A stretch of 42,913 nucleotides of DNA from JBQTHP01 sp052389755. Lineage in GTDB: Bacteria; Pseudomonadota; Gammaproteobacteria; Steroidobacterales; Steroidobacteraceae. Positions 32,788 to 40,751 of the stretch are shown one piece after another. The stretch's first letter is position 1. Every line of letters begins with the position of its first letter. A program made the translations under genes and the position numbers. The stretch is from positions 1 to 42,913 of the forward strand of contig JBQTHP010000055.1 in NCBI GenBank assembly GCA_052389755.1. The letters are read 5' to 3'. The notes beneath the pieces are model-generated. The model did no database searches. It saw nothing but the letters and a program-made list of their open reading frames with translations, and was not told the DNA's origin.

Positions 32788-33479
32788 TCGACCATCGGCG
32801 GGTCATCGCCGCGACCTTGCTTGGCGTTTCGTTCGCGGGCGCGCGTGCGGCGGTCGATCCCGCATCTCCGCAACGCCCGCGCATGGATTTCGTCGCGCCG
32901 GCGGCCGGCAGCTACACCCTCGAGCGAATTCAGCTCTGCCCGGACGCGACGCTCCTGGACGCAGCCGCAAAAGGTACGCGACTCGCGGTGCACACCACCG
33001 GCAAGATCACGCTGCTCACGTTTTTCTACACGTATTGCGCCGATCCCTGGGGATGCCCGTTCGCGTATCGCACGCTCACGGAGCTGAGAGCGCGACTCAT
33101 CGCCGATACCCGCGTCACCGACCGCGTACGCTTCGTCAGCGTGAGCCTGGATCCCACGAACGACACGCCCGAAGCGCTGCGGCGCTATGGCGCAAGGTTC
33201 AGCGACGCCGCGCGCTTCGAGTGGCGCTTTCTGACGGCTCGGTCCGTCCCGGAGTTGCTCCCGCTGCTCGGTGGCTTCGGACAGGACGTCAGCGTCGGCA
33301 CCGACCAGCAGGGGCGCCCCACGCGGGCGATCAATCACATGCTCAAGCTCTTTCTGATCGACCGCCGCGGCATCGTGCGAGAGATCTACAGCCTGGCATT
33401 CGTGCAGCCGGAGGTGATGCTGAACGACATCCGGACGCTCGCGCTCGAGGAAGCGACGAGCGTCGTATCCAACCGTTAA
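32784..33479 (+). CDS. SCO1/SenC-family copper chaperone with widened Cys spacing
   Basis: The 231-residue protein has an N-terminal signal sequence and a thioredoxin-like SCO domain, including FVSVSLDPTNDTPEALRRYG and INHMLKLFLIDRRG with the conserved metal-binding His185. SCO proteins deliver copper to periplasmic or membrane enzymes. Here the metal-site cysteines are Cys85 and Cys91 (YCADPWGC), five residues apart, whereas standard SCO proteins have CxxxC. The GTG start overlaps the mtoX stop, so it probably matures MtoX. The stop TAA overlaps the stop of the convergent decarboxylase gene. Confidence 0.87.
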   Translation: MIDHRRVIAATLLGVSFAGARAAVDPASPQRPRMDFVAPAAGSYTLERIQLCPDATLLDAAAKGTRLAVHTTGKITLLTFFYTYCADPWGCPFAYRTLTELRARLIADTRVTDRVRFVSVSLDPTNDTPEALRRYGARFSDAARFEWRFLTARSVPELLPLLGGFGQDVSVGTDQQGRPTRAINHMLKLFLIDRRGIVREIYSLAFVQPEVMLNDIRTLALEEATSVVSNR

Positions 33480-34906
33480 GTCCCGGCGGAGCCTGCAGCC
33501 GCCGCTTGCATCGAACGCCAGAGCGCCTCGACGTGGCGTTGCTCGGTCGCTTCGACCCCGAACGACACCCGGACCATCCAGCTACCGTCGAGTACGGCCG
33601 GAGTCAGATAGGCCTCGCCGGACTCGTTGACCCGCCGTACCCACGCGCGCGTGTGCGCGTCGAGCGCCTCGCCTGCCAGGCCGGGCGGCTCGTGTCGAAC
33701 GCACACGGTCTGAAGGGGCGCGGGCGCAACGCGTTTCCAGCCCGGCGCGGCGTCGATCTGCGCGGCGAACCACCGCGCATGGTCGATGTCGCGCCGCAGC
33801 CGCGCCTGCAGAGCGTTTACGCCCTGCTCGCGAATGAGGAACCACAACTTGAGCGCGCGGAAACGGCGCCCGAGCGGGATGCCCCAGTCGCGGAAATTCT
33901 TCACCTCGGCGTCGGCCGCGGTCTGCAGATAGCTCGGGTTCGACGACATCACGCGCACGAGATGCTGCGGATCGCGCACGTAGTACACCGAGCAATCGAA
34001 GGAGGCGCCGAGCCACTTGTGCGGATTCACGACCAGCGAGTCGGCTGCTTCGACGCCGGCCCACATCCCGCGGCACTCGGGAAGGATCATCGCGGAACCG
34101 GCCATGGCCGCGTCGACGTGCAACCACAGCCCGTGAGCGCGCGCGATGGCCGCGATGGGCTCGATCGGATCGAGAGCAGTCGTCGCCGTGCTGCCGGTGG
34201 TCGCAACGATGGCGCACGGCGTCCGCCCGCGCTCGCGATCGGAGCGGATCGCGCGCTCGAGCGCGCCGGCGCGCATGGCGTAGTCCGCATCGACTTCAAT
34301 CTGCCGCAGATTCGCGCGGCCGAAACCCGCGAGCAGCACCGCCTTTTCGACGGAGCTGTGAGCCTGCCCCGAGACATAGACGATGAGCGGCGCGGCGCTC
34401 TCGTGCAGGCCACCGCGTGTCGCACCGTAGTCGCTCCCCCGCTCGCGGGCGCAGATGAGCGCCACGAGCGTCGCGGTCGACGCGGTGTCCTGAATGACGC
34501 CGCTCCAGGCCGGCGAGAGGCCGAGCATCTGTCGAAGCCAGTCGGTCGTCAATTCCTCGAGCTCGGTGAGCGCGGGGCTCGCCTGCCAGTTGAGGCCGAG
34601 CTGCGCAAGCCCGGTGCTCGCGAAATCGCCAAGCACGGCCGACAACGAGCTGTTCGAAGGGAAGTAGCCGAAGAAGCGTGGATCCTGCCAGTGCGTGCAC
34701 GCGGGCACGATCACGCGGTCGAGGTCGCGCAACACGGAGTCGAGACTCTCCGGCTCGAGCGGCGGGGAGCGCGGCAGAGCGCTGCGAACGGATCCCGGCT
34801 CGACGCGCGCCATGACCGGCCGCTCGCCGCGATACGTGCTCGCGCGGTAATCCGCGATCCAGTCGATCAGCGCGTGTCCGAAGCGGCGAAACTCTTCCGG
34901 ATTCAT
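33476..34906 (-). CDS. Group II PLP-dependent (aromatic amino acid) decarboxylase
   Basis: The 476-residue protein is of the aromatic-L-amino-acid/DOPA decarboxylase family. It has HWQDPRFFGYFPSN near residues 72-85, GVIQDTASTATLVAL (137-151), HVDAAMAGSA with the cofactor-binding Asp265, and NPHKW with Lys297 as the PLP Schiff-base residue. It would decarboxylate Trp, Tyr, Phe or DOPA to the amine; specificity is not readable. It stands alone between convergent and divergent neighbours. Its stop overlaps the SCO gene stop by 2 nt. Confidence 0.92.
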   Translation of the reverse strand: MNPEEFRRFGHALIDWIADYRASTYRGERPVMARVEPGSVRSALPRSPPLEPESLDSVLRDLDRVIVPACTHWQDPRFFGYFPSNSSLSAVLGDFASTGLAQLGLNWQASPALTELEELTTDWLRQMLGLSPAWSGVIQDTASTATLVALICARERGSDYGATRGGLHESAAPLIVYVSGQAHSSVEKAVLLAGFGRANLRQIEVDADYAMRAGALERAIRSDRERGRTPCAIVATTGSTATTALDPIEPIAAIARAHGLWLHVDAAMAGSAMILPECRGMWAGVEAADSLVVNPHKWLGASFDCSVYYVRDPQHLVRVMSSNPSYLQTAADAEVKNFRDWGIPLGRRFRALKLWFLIREQGVNALQARLRRDIDHARWFAAQIDAAPGWKRVAPAPLQTVCVRHEPPGLAGEALDAHTRAWVRRVNESGEAYLTPAVLDGSWMVRVSFGVEATEQRHVEALWRSMQAAAAGSAGT

Positions 34907-34965
34907 CGGAGCGATTAAGCTTACTCGTAAGGCAAAGGCCGCGGCAGTGCGAGGAAAGAAGAGCG

Positions 34966-35886
34966 ATGAGCGGCGCGGAGAATGTCCTCGTCGGCACCGC
35001 GAGCTGGACGGGCGCGAGTCTCGTGAAGTCGCGTAAGTTCTATCCCGCGCACGTGACGACCGCTGCCGGGCGGCTCGCGTATTACGCGAGCCATTTCCGG
35101 CTCGTCGAAGTGGACAGCAGCTACTACGCGCTGCCGTCGGCGCGGAATTCTGAAAGCTGGACGCGAAACACGCCGGACGGCTTCACGTTCAACATCAAGG
35201 CGTTTCGGCTCTTTACGGGCCACCAGACCCCGGCGCGAGCCTTCCCGAAGGACATTTTGCAGGTGCTCGCCGAGCATTTCGAGACGAACCCGCACCTCTT
35301 CTATCGCGATACCCCGGAGGATGTGCGCGGCGCGCTGTGGGATCGTTTCCTCGAGGCCATCCGTCCGTTGCGCGACGCAGGAAAGCTCGGCGTCGTGCAC
35401 TTCCAGTTCGCTCCCTGGGTCACGTATTCGACGCTCGCGCTCGATCACATCCGTGCGTGCGCCGAGCGGCTGCCGGGTTATCGCATGGCGGTGGAGTTTC
35501 GCCACCGCTCGTGGTTCGACGATGCTCACCGCGACCGCACGCTCGCCTTCGAACGCGAGCACGGGCTCGCGCACGTCGTTGCGGACGAACCGCAGGGCTT
35601 CGCGAACAGCATCCCTGCGGTGTGGGAAGCCACCCGCTCCGACGTCGCGATCGTGCGGCTGCATGGCCGGAACGCCGAAACCTGGACGTTGACCGACGCG
35701 CCGGATTCGTCGTACCGCTTCAACTACGACTATTCGCCCGAGGAGCTTGCTGGAATCGCGGCGGACGTGCGCCGGCTCGCGCGCAAGGCGGAGCGCGTGC
35801 ATGTCGTGTTCAACAACAACTACGAGGATCAGGGCCAGCGCAATGCGCGCGCGTTCATGGAGCGGCTGACGGCCGGAGAAGACTGA
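34966..35886 (+). CDS. DUF72 (YecE-like) protein
   Basis: The 306-residue protein has the DUF72 features: VLVGTASWTGASL near the start, a long FYPAHVTTAAGRLAYYASHFRLVEVDSSYYALP segment, FNIKAFRLFTGH, and the C-terminal VHVVFNNNYEDQGQRNARAF. The fold is a TIM barrel; no biochemical function is established. It is divergent from the decarboxylase gene (59 nt) and convergent with cbbR (4 nt). Confidence 0.9.
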   Translation: MSGAENVLVGTASWTGASLVKSRKFYPAHVTTAAGRLAYYASHFRLVEVDSSYYALPSARNSESWTRNTPDGFTFNIKAFRLFTGHQTPARAFPKDILQVLAEHFETNPHLFYRDTPEDVRGALWDRFLEAIRPLRDAGKLGVVHFQFAPWVTYSTLALDHIRACAERLPGYRMAVEFRHRSWFDDAHRDRTLAFEREHGLAHVVADEPQGFANSIPAVWEATRSDVAIVRLHGRNAETWTLTDAPDSSYRFNYDYSPEELAGIAADVRRLARKAERVHVVFNNNYEDQGQRNARAFMERLTAGED

Positions 35887-35890
35887 AAAT

Positions 35891-36874
35891 TCAACGCTCT
35901 TGTCTTTTCCGGCCGTCAGGCGTCTGACCCGTCAGCCGTCTGAGGGGCCGCCTCCGCTCGGCGCCGACGGTCTTCTCGATGATCGACGCGCCGCGCTCGA
36001 GCAGGAAGCTGCGGAACGCCGTAGCGATCGGCGAGAGTCGCTTGTCGCGCAGGTGAATCACGTACCAGTCGCGGATCACAGGCAGACCGGCCACGTCGAG
36101 CAGCACGAGCTTTCCGGTCGCGAGCTCCAGGCTGATGGTGTGTATCGAGATGAAGCTGAGGCCCATGCCGGCCATGACGGCCTGCTTGATCGTCTCGTTG
36201 CTGTCCACTTCCATTCCCGCGCGAAAACGCACGCCGTGCTCCCTGAATACGTGCTCCATCGACGCCCGGGTTCCCGAGCCTTCTTCACGGATCACGAAGT
36301 TCTCCGTGCCGAGCTGCTTCAGGGCGATCCGCCGCTTCTTCGCGAGCGGATGGTCGGGCGCGGCGATGATGACGAGCGGATTCTTGGCGAAAGGCTCCGC
36401 GACGGTGACGAGCTCGCGCGGCGGCCGCCCCATGATCACGATGTCGGTCTCGTTTGCGGCGACCTGCTTGATGATCTCTTCGCGGTTTCCCACGGAGAAC
36501 CGGATCGTGACTTCCGGATAGGCGGGCGTGAACGCCGAAAGGAGGGACGGCGCGAAGTACTTGGCGGTGCTCACCGCGCCGAGCTTCAGCACGCCGCGCC
36601 TGAGACCGCGCATCGCGGCCAGCGCCTCGCCCGCTTCGCGGATCAGGTCGGTCGCCTGATTGGCGTAGCGAAGCAGCTCCGCGCCGGCCTCGGTGAGATC
36701 GATCTTCCGGCCCACGTGCTCGAACAGGGGCAGCCCCGCCTGCGCCTCGAGCAGCTTCATCTGCTGGGATACGGCAGGCTGCGTCAGGTGCAGCTCGCGC
36801 GCCGCCCGAGTGAAGGAGCGGTACCGTGCGACGGCCGCAAAGACGCGCATCTGCCTCAAGGTTGCGTTACGCAT
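35891..36874 (-). CDS. cbbR: LysR-type regulator of the Calvin cycle operon
   Basis: The 327-residue protein has a LysR winged helix-turn-helix in residues 1-65 (LRQMRVFAAVARYRSFTRAARELHLTQPAVSQQMKLLE) and a periplasmic-binding-like effector domain. It is divergent from cbbL with a 71-nt spacer, the standard place of CbbR, which activates cbb genes in response to metabolites such as NADPH or RuBP. The tail past residue 300 is basic and variable. A T-N11-A palindrome overlaps its own start codon, which fits autorepression. Confidence 0.93.
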   Translation of the reverse strand: MRNATLRQMRVFAAVARYRSFTRAARELHLTQPAVSQQMKLLEAQAGLPLFEHVGRKIDLTEAGAELLRYANQATDLIREAGEALAAMRGLRRGVLKLGAVSTAKYFAPSLLSAFTPAYPEVTIRFSVGNREEIIKQVAANETDIVIMGRPPRELVTVAEPFAKNPLVIIAAPDHPLAKKRRIALKQLGTENFVIREEGSGTRASMEHVFREHGVRFRAGMEVDSNETIKQAVMAGMGLSFISIHTISLELATGKLVLLDVAGLPVIRDWYVIHLRDKRLSPIATAFRSFLLERGASIIEKTVGAERRRPLRRLTGQTPDGRKRQER

Positions 36875-36887
36875 AAGAATAGTTTAT
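36873..36887. promoter_or_regulatory. Candidate CbbR box (T-N11-A)
   Basis: ATAA-N7-TTAT forms a palindrome with a T-N11-A core (36874 to 36886), the LysR-type recognition pattern. It overlaps the cbbR start codon and lies 59 nt before cbbL. A second T-N11-A (36885 to 36897) and the palindrome CCAATTGG (36905-36912) follow and may form an activation site. No convincing -35/-10 pair for cbbL is seen. Confidence 0.55.
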
Positions 36888-36945
36888 AGCGACGCGAACA
36901 ATTTCCAATTGGACCTTATGCTCTCCCGCGGCCACGCTGTGGCGC

Positions 36946-38385
36946 ATGGTTACCGCAGCGCAACGATATCGGGCCGGCGTGCTGAAGTACGCCGAAATGG
37001 GCTACTGGGACGGAGGCTACCGGCCGAAGGACACCGATGTCCTCGCCCTCTTCCGGATCACGCCCCAGCAAGGCGTCGATCCCGTCGAGGCCGCAGCGGC
37101 GGTGGCGGGTGAGTCGTCCACCGCGACGTGGACGGTCGTGTGGACCGACCGGCTCACGGCGTGCGATCGCTATCGTGCGAAGGCCTACAAGGTCGAGCCG
37201 GTTCCGGGCACCCCCGGCCAATTCTTCGCCTACATCGCGTACGACCTCGACCTGTTCGAGCCCGGCTCGATCGCAAACCTGAGCGCCTCGATCATCGGCA
37301 ACGTGTTCGGCTTCAAGCCGCTCAGGGCGCTGCGGCTCGAGGACATGCGCTTCCCGGTCGCGTATGTGAAAACGTTCGCCGGGCCGCCGACCGGCATCGT
37401 CGTGGAGCGCGAGCGGCTCGACAAGTTCGGCCGGCCGCTGCTCGGCGCCACCGTGAAACCGAAGCTGGGCCTCTCGGGCAAGAACTATGGGCGCGTCGTC
37501 TACGAAGCACTGAAGGGCGGCCTCGACTTCACCAAGGACGACGAGAACATCAACTCGCAGCCGTTCATGCACTGGCGCGACCGGTTCCTCAACTGCATGG
37601 AAGCCGTGAACCGCGCACAGGCCGCGAGCGGTGAGGTGAAGGGCCACTACCTCAACGTCACGGCCGCCACGATGGAAGATATGTACGAGCGCGCCGAGTT
37701 TGCGCGAGAGCTCGGCTCCGTGATCGTGATGATCGATCTCGTCATCGGCTATACGGCCATCCAGTCGATGTCCCGCTGGGCTCGCAAGCACGACATGATC
37801 CTGCACCTGCATCGGGCCGGACACGGCACGTACACGCGGCAGAAATCGCACGGCATCTCCTTCCGCGTGATCGCGAAGTGGATGCGGCTCGCCGGTGTGG
37901 ATCACATTCACGCCGGCACCGTCGTCGGCAAGCTCGAAGGCGATCCGAACTCGGTGCAGGGCTACTACAACGTGCTGCGCGAGCCGCACAACGCGGTGGA
38001 TCTGCAGCGCGGCGTCTTCTTCGAGCAGGACTGGGCCGGGCTTGCGAACGTCATGCCGGTGGCCTCCGGCGGCATCCACGCCGGTCAGATGCACCAGCTG
38101 CTGACCTACCTCGGCGAGGATACGGTGCTGCAGTTCGGCGGCGGCACGATCGGCCATCCCATGGGAATAGCCGCGGGCGCCACCGCAAACCGTGTCGCGC
38201 TCGAGGCGATGGTGCTCGCACGGAACGAAGGCCGCGACATCTGGCGCGAAGGGCCGGCCATTCTGGCCGATGCCGCGCGCCACTGCTCCCCGCTGCGCGC
38301 CGCGCTCGATACCTGGGGCGACGTGACGTTCGACTACGCGAGCACCGACACGCCCGATTTCATTCCCACCCCGACGGCCGCCTGA
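36946..38385 (+). CDS. cbbL: Red-type (form I) RuBisCO large subunit
   Basis: The 479-residue protein fixes CO2 on ribulose bisphosphate. It opens with YRAGVLKYAEMGYWDGGY, typical of red-type (IC/ID) enzymes. Catalytic Lys171 and Lys173 (TVKPKLG), the carbamylated Lys197 with metal ligands Asp199 and Glu200 (DFTKDDE), HLHRAGHGTYTR, and loop 6 Lys329 (VVGKLEGDP) are all present. The cbbX gene downstream also marks it as red type. No clear ribosome-binding site precedes the ATG. The stop is directly followed by GGGA and then the 3' end of an antisense group II intron. Confidence 0.98.
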   Translation: MVTAAQRYRAGVLKYAEMGYWDGGYRPKDTDVLALFRITPQQGVDPVEAAAAVAGESSTATWTVVWTDRLTACDRYRAKAYKVEPVPGTPGQFFAYIAYDLDLFEPGSIANLSASIIGNVFGFKPLRALRLEDMRFPVAYVKTFAGPPTGIVVERERLDKFGRPLLGATVKPKLGLSGKNYGRVVYEALKGGLDFTKDDENINSQPFMHWRDRFLNCMEAVNRAQAASGEVKGHYLNVTAATMEDMYERAEFARELGSVIVMIDLVIGYTAIQSMSRWARKHDMILHLHRAGHGTYTRQKSHGISFRVIAKWMRLAGVDHIHAGTVVGKLEGDPNSVQGYYNVLREPHNAVDLQRGVFFEQDWAGLANVMPVASGGIHAGQMHQLLTYLGEDTVLQFGGGTIGHPMGIAAGATANRVALEAMVLARNEGRDIWREGPAILADAARHCSPLRAALDTWGDVTFDYASTDTPDFIPTPTAA

Positions 38386-38429
38386 GGGAGTTGGAGTAGG
38401 AATGTCCATCGCTGAACACCCCCTCCACA

Positions 38430-38462
38430 GATCCGGACGAGCGGCATTACCGCATCCGGCTC
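38430..38462 (-). ncRNA. Group II intron domain V
   Basis: The 33-nt hairpin starts GAGCCGGA on the minus strand and ends TCCGGATC. It has the AGC catalytic triad at positions 2-4, a GCGG/CCGC upper stem and the usual two-base bulge (CG) side. The pair opposite G3 is A rather than the usual U. It lies at the end of the maturase gene, partly overlapping its last codons. Confidence 0.85.
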
Positions 38463-39946
38463 CCACCTTGGGTAATGACGCCCATGCGCACGAGGGGATA
38501 GGGATGGCAGATGCGAGCGGCCGGAAGCCAGCGGTCGAGCAGAGGCCGCATGCGCCGCCAGGGCAGATGATTGCCTTGACTGCGACGCCGAAGCACGCGC
38601 CACCACAGCCGACCAACCGCACGTCGGAAGGCGCAGATTGCGGGACCGTTCATGGGCACGCCGTAGTAATGCACGTGACCGAGAACGACCGAGCGCAAGT
38701 ACGCCCCGACTATCGGGATGGGATCGTGCAGGCGTGCACGCAGTTCGGCTTTCACCGCTTGCAGCTTCGCCTGCCACCTCGTGCGCATCGTTTGCCGCAG
38801 CACCGTGAACCCACCCTTGCGCGTCTTCCCGCAGCTATGCGTGAAGCCCAAGAAGTCGAAGGTTCCAGGTGCGCCCCCGTCGCCACGACCCCCTCGGGCT
38901 TGCCGCGCGAAGCGACCAAACTCGATGAGCCGCGTCTTCTCGGGATGCAGTTCCAGGCCGAAGCGCGCAAAACGTTCACGCAGCTCCGTCAAGAACCGCT
39001 CGGCCTCGACACGATGTTGGAACCCAACGACAAAGTCATCGGCCCAGCGTACGACGATCACATCGCCGCGCGCCTGCTTCTGCCTCCATCGCTGCACCCA
39101 CAGGTCGAACACATAGTGAAGGTAGATGTTGGCCAGCAGCGGACTGATGCTGCCGCCCTGAACCGTACCGACCTCACTGTGGATTCGCTTCCCATCCTCA
39201 AGCACACCGGCAGCCAGCCATTTCTGGATCAACCGCACGATGCGCTTATCCGCCACCCGATGCTCGATGAACTGCACGAGCCACGCATGCTTCAGCGTAT
39301 CGAAGAAGTTGCGCAGATCCGCATCGAGCACCCAGTTCACCTTCTTCGTCGTGATCCCAACCGTGAGCGCATCCAACGCTTGATGCGGGCTGCGTTTCGG
39401 TCGAAAGCCATAGGAGAAGCCGAGGAAGTCCGCTTCGTAAATAGCATTCAACACCTCGACAACGGCGCGCTGGACGAGCTTGTCCTCCAGCACCGGCACG
39501 CCCAAGGGGCGCTGCCGTCCGTCTCTCTTTGGTATGAACACCCGACGCACGGGCTGTGCTCGGTACGCGCCTCGCTTGAGCCTTGCCGAGAGGTCCTGAA
39601 GGTTCCCCTCCAATGCCTGTCGGTAGTGCTGCCATGTCTCGCCATCGACGCCCGCGGCAGCCTCTCGCTTCAGCGCGAGAAAGGCCGCACGCAATCGTTC
39701 AACGTCGTACACATGGTGCAAGAGCGCGGTGAACCGCTGTTTCTGGTCCTCTCTAGCCACTTGACGTACCCGCTCGAGCGCGCTGGGCGCACCGACCCGG
39801 CCCTGTGTCCGGAGTGCGTTGTGCTCTTGCAGGTTTCCCTTGGTCCGCCCGCTTCCCTCCACCCTCTCCGCAGCCGTTCTCTCGGCTTTGTTCGAGGGCT
39901 TCTCAGGTACTACCCGGCGGTCCGACTTCCCACTCCCGTTCCTCAT
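38447..39946 (-). CDS. ltrA: Group II intron reverse transcriptase/maturase
   Basis: The 499-residue protein has reverse transcriptase motifs in order: VFIPKRDGRQRPLGVPVLEDKLVQ (136-159), VLDADLRNFFD with Asp208 and Asp210, GTVQGGSISPLLANIYLH (260-277), and WADD at 301-304 in place of the usual YADD. A thumb and maturase (X) region follows, ending GVITQGGSRMR. No HNH endonuclease domain is seen, so mobility would rely on nicked or replicating DNA. The frame is open above ATG 39946, but that part is intron RNA with no conserved domain. There are no stops or frameshifts; it may be active. Confidence 0.93.
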   Translation of the reverse strand: MRNGSGKSDRRVVPEKPSNKAERTAAERVEGSGRTKGNLQEHNALRTQGRVGAPSALERVRQVAREDQKQRFTALLHHVYDVERLRAAFLALKREAAAGVDGETWQHYRQALEGNLQDLSARLKRGAYRAQPVRRVFIPKRDGRQRPLGVPVLEDKLVQRAVVEVLNAIYEADFLGFSYGFRPKRSPHQALDALTVGITTKKVNWVLDADLRNFFDTLKHAWLVQFIEHRVADKRIVRLIQKWLAAGVLEDGKRIHSEVGTVQGGSISPLLANIYLHYVFDLWVQRWRQKQARGDVIVVRWADDFVVGFQHRVEAERFLTELRERFARFGLELHPEKTRLIEFGRFARQARGGRGDGGAPGTFDFLGFTHSCGKTRKGGFTVLRQTMRTRWQAKLQAVKAELRARLHDPIPIVGAYLRSVVLGHVHYYGVPMNGPAICAFRRAVGRLWWRVLRRRSQGNHLPWRRMRPLLDRWLPAARICHPYPLVRMGVITQGGSRMR

Positions 39947-40333
39947 CGGCGTACGTCTTGCGACTTCCCGATGCGCTCTGCATGCCCTGCGGCCACAGAC
40001 AGAGGTGGGATCTCCCGGTTCCCGTGCGAGGTGCATCCGTACATGCTTGGGGTCTCTGACCGCGCAGGGTCCCGAGGCGTCTCGCCAGATCGACGCCCCG
40101 AGTGTGGCCTTCCGTCTTGCTCCAGAACGTCGGCACCCCGAAGTAACCCGCCTCGTGGCGGGGCATGTATTTCGCGGCTCAATACCCAGCCTGTACGTTC
40201 CCCTGTCAACGCTTCGCCGCCGACCTTGCGGTCGACATCGCATGACTCGGGGCCATCGTGGATGGCTAGTCCTTCAATGTATGACTCTTTCAATCACAAC
40301 ACCTCGCCGGTTTGACCGGCGCACGGAGCCGAC

Positions 40334-40750
40334 ATGCGACTGACGCAAGGTACGTTTTCGTTCCTGCCGGACCTCACAGACGCGCAGATCAGCGCGCAGA
40401 TCGAGTACTGCCTCGGCAACGGCTGGGCGGTGTCGGTCGAGTACACCGACGATCCGCATCCGCGCAACACGTATTGGGAGATGTTCGGCATGCCGCTGTT
40501 CGATCTGAAGGATGCCGCGGGGATCCTGCAGGAGATCAGCGCGTGCCGGCGGACGTTCCCCAATCACTACGTGAAGGTGAACGCCTTCGATTCGACCCGT
40601 GGCATCGAATCGCTGCGGCTGTCCTTCATCGCCGCGCGCCCGCAGGCCGAGCCTGGCTTCGGCCTTACGCGCGAGGAAGGTCCGGGCCGCAACGTGCGCT
40701 ACACATTGCGTGCCTACGCCGCGGAACAGCCGGAGGGGCGGCGCTACTGA
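40334..40750 (+). CDS. cbbS: Red-type RuBisCO small subunit
   Basis: The 138-residue protein starts MRLTQGTFSFLPDLTDAQI and contains YCLGNGWAVSVEYTDDPHPRNTYWEMFGMPLFD, the core of small subunits. The longer C-terminus (GFGLTREEGPGRNVRYTLRAYA) is typical of red-type enzymes, where it forms a beta-hairpin in the central pore. GGAG at 40325-40328, the surviving part of the original site, lies 5 nt before the ATG. The intron now separates it from cbbL by 1.95 kb. cbbX starts 1 nt after the stop. Confidence 0.97.
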   Translation: MRLTQGTFSFLPDLTDAQISAQIEYCLGNGWAVSVEYTDDPHPRNTYWEMFGMPLFDLKDAAGILQEISACRRTFPNHYVKVNAFDSTRGIESLRLSFIAARPQAEPGFGLTREEGPGRNVRYTLRAYAAEQPEGRRY

Positions 40751-40751
40751 C

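Larger units (their letters stand above)
38390..40324 (-). mobile_element. Group II intron inserted antisense between cbbL and cbbS
   Basis: The element is about 1.94 kb on the minus strand. The 5' end at 40324 reads GTGCGCC, matching the GUGYG rule. Near the 3' end are domain V (38462-38430) and a following domain VI-like stem with a bulged A (TACTCC) about 7 nt before a terminal AAC at 38390. Removing it joins TGAGGGA to GGAGCCGACATG, restoring a normal spacer of about 13 nt with a continuous GGGAGGAG ribosome-binding site for cbbS. The boundaries are thus supported by both intron and target logic, to within 1-2 nt. It encodes an intact maturase. Because it is antisense it cannot splice from cbb mRNA. 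Confidence 0.93.

Noticed and set aside
36912..36945. Sigma-70 promoter for cbbL (TTGGAC as -35)
   Set aside because: No acceptable -10 at 16-18 nt; the match is too weak to list.
38402..40315. Plus-strand open frame across the intron (637 codons)
   Set aside because: It is the antisense of the maturase and intron RNA; the minus strand shows clear reverse transcriptase motifs and intron ends.
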